This document shows positions 63,177-64,000 of a stretch of 64,000 nucleotides of DNA, piece after piece. This DNA comes from Shewanella maritima (GTDB taxonomy: Bacteria; Pseudomonadota; Gammaproteobacteria; Enterobacterales; Shewanellaceae). Position 1 is the stretch's first letter. Each line of letters opens with the position of its first letter. The stretch lies in the NCBI RefSeq assembly GCF_004295345.1, contig NZ_CP036200.1:4341501-4405500 (forward strand), read 5' to 3'. The translations under genes and the position numbers were made by a program. The notes beneath the pieces were generated by a model. The model was given only the letters and a program-made list of their open reading frames with translations, was not told the origin of the DNA and ran no database searches.

Positions 63177-64000
63177 ATGCCTGCAAAACTGCTACAACCA
63201 ATTAAACTGGGTAACTTTTCGCTAGCTAACCGCATTGTAATGCCACCTATGACACGCTCTAGGGCGACTCAACCTGGCGACTGCGCCAATGAGATGATGG
63301 CAACCTATTATGCGCAACGTGCCAGTGCTGGACTCATTGTAGGCGAGGGCACGCAAATTTCCCCTATCGCTAAAGGGTACGCCTGGACGCCGGGTATTTA
63401 CACACCTGCGCAAGTTCAAGGCTGGCGTAAAGTCACCGATGCTGTGCACCAGCAAGGCGGTGTGATGTTTGCCCAGTTATGGCATGTTGGTCGGGTTACC
63501 CATCCAGACAATATTGGCGGTGAGCAGCCTATTTCGGCATCTGCTATCAAAGCAGAAAACGTTAAAGTGTTTATCGATAATGGTACAAATGAGCCGGGTT
63601 TTGTTGATGTGGTTGAGCCTCGCGCAATGACCAAACAAGACATTGAAGCTGTTCTCGCTGAGTTTAAGCAAGCGGCGCTAAATGCCATAGAGGCTGGCTT
63701 TGATGGCGTTGAGCTACACGGTGCTAACGGTTATCTGGTCAATCAATTTGTGGATTCACAGTCAAATGCTCGTACTGACGAGTATGGCGGCAGCTTAGCG
63801 AATCGTTTGCGCTTTTTAGATGAAGTTGTTGATGCTTTAGTACAAGCCGTAGGTAAAGAAAAAATCGGCGTTCGACTTGCGCCTTTGACCACGCTTAATG
63901 GCACTGTTGACGATAACCCTGAGCAAACCTATGTTGCGGCGGCAAAAGTTTTGAATAAGCATGGTATTGCCTATATGCATATTGCCGAAGCGGATTGGGA
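63177..64000 (+). CDS. Old Yellow Enzyme-family alkene/flavin reductase, cut by window end
   Basis: The frame runs open from ATG 63177 to the edge (274 codons seen; family about 360). It starts PAKLLQPIKLGNFSLANRIV, with MPPMTRSRAT, FAQLWHVGRVTH, GVELHGANGYLVNQF and ARTDEYGGSLANRLRF, all characteristic of NemA/OYE enzymes: FMN-bound, NAD(P)H-dependent reduction of activated alkenes, nitro esters and N-ethylmaleimide. His-Gly-Ala-Asn of the substrate site is present. Confidence 0.93.
   Translation, partial: MPAKLLQPIKLGNFSLANRIVMPPMTRSRATQPGDCANEMMATYYAQRASAGLIVGEGTQISPIAKGYAWTPGIYTPAQVQGWRKVTDAVHQQGGVMFAQLWHVGRVTHPDNIGGEQPISASAIKAENVKVFIDNGTNEPGFVDVVEPRAMTKQDIEAVLAEFKQAALNAIEAGFDGVELHGANGYLVNQFVDSQSNARTDEYGGSLANRLRFLDEVVDALVQAVGKEKIGVRLAPLTTLNGTVDDNPEQTYVAAAKVLNKHGIAYMHIAEADW

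Overview
The window reads as chromosomal DNA of a marine gammaproteobacterium, most probably Shewanella or a close Alteromonadales relative. The reasons are Fur, CobB, an arginine succinyltransferase-pathway gene (astB) beside topA, a class 1A dihydroorotate dehydrogenase, tyrosine catabolism genes (hppD, hmgA), many secreted or outer-membrane proteins, and moderate GC. No rRNA, tRNA or CRISPR array was recognised.

Layout. 0-20 kb is mostly core-like: astB; topA (frame broken by one missing G); an AraC regulator divergent from a nitronate monooxygenase; an Asp/Glu racemase; a secreted metallo-beta-lactamase-fold protein; a three-gene RND efflux operon (adaptor plus two permeases); and an unusual two-gene operon of a CrtI-like flavoprotein with a fused ferredoxin reductase/[2Fe-2S] protein. 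20.4-29.7 kb is an accessory zone of small, partly decayed genes: a frameshifted membrane protein, a four-TM protein resembling TRADD-N-associated membrane domains, a REP-associated tyrosine transposase inside a unit with inverted-repeat ends, further REP copies, a decapitated transposase copy that stops at its HUH motif, a HEAT-repeat protein, a FadL-like barrel, a 309-bp duplication carrying a 72-aa gene, an orphan membrane protein with a possible nuclease-like core, and two genes broken by a frameshift and a nonsense codon.

29.7-44.3 kb: secreted esterase, TetR regulator, periplasmic solute-binding protein, an iron-type TonB receptor with a good Fur box, class 1A PyrD, a 125-bp structured inverted-repeat element, a GNAT enzyme, fur, cobB overlapping a P-loop kinase, CpdB, and an M3 dipeptidase lipoprotein. 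44.7-50.2 kb: a chemoreceptor with a near-perfect sigma-28 promoter followed by two tandem copies of [porin + 130-aa PstS-like periplasmic protein]; the small proteins are almost identical in the middle but differ at both ends. 51-64 kb: gamma-glutamyltransferase, a FemAB-like protein with an in-frame 9-bp microsatellite, a 56-aa membrane protein, a zinc-ribbon gene bracketed by a duplicated lysE 3' end, hppD-hmgA with a divergent LysR regulator, an AIM24-type protein, a lipoprotein, and a LysR gene upstream of an Old Yellow Enzyme cut by the window end.

Two frame breaks (topA and the 20.7-kb membrane gene) are each repaired by adding one G to a short G run, so homopolymer under-calling in the assembly should be considered before either is treated as a real mutation.
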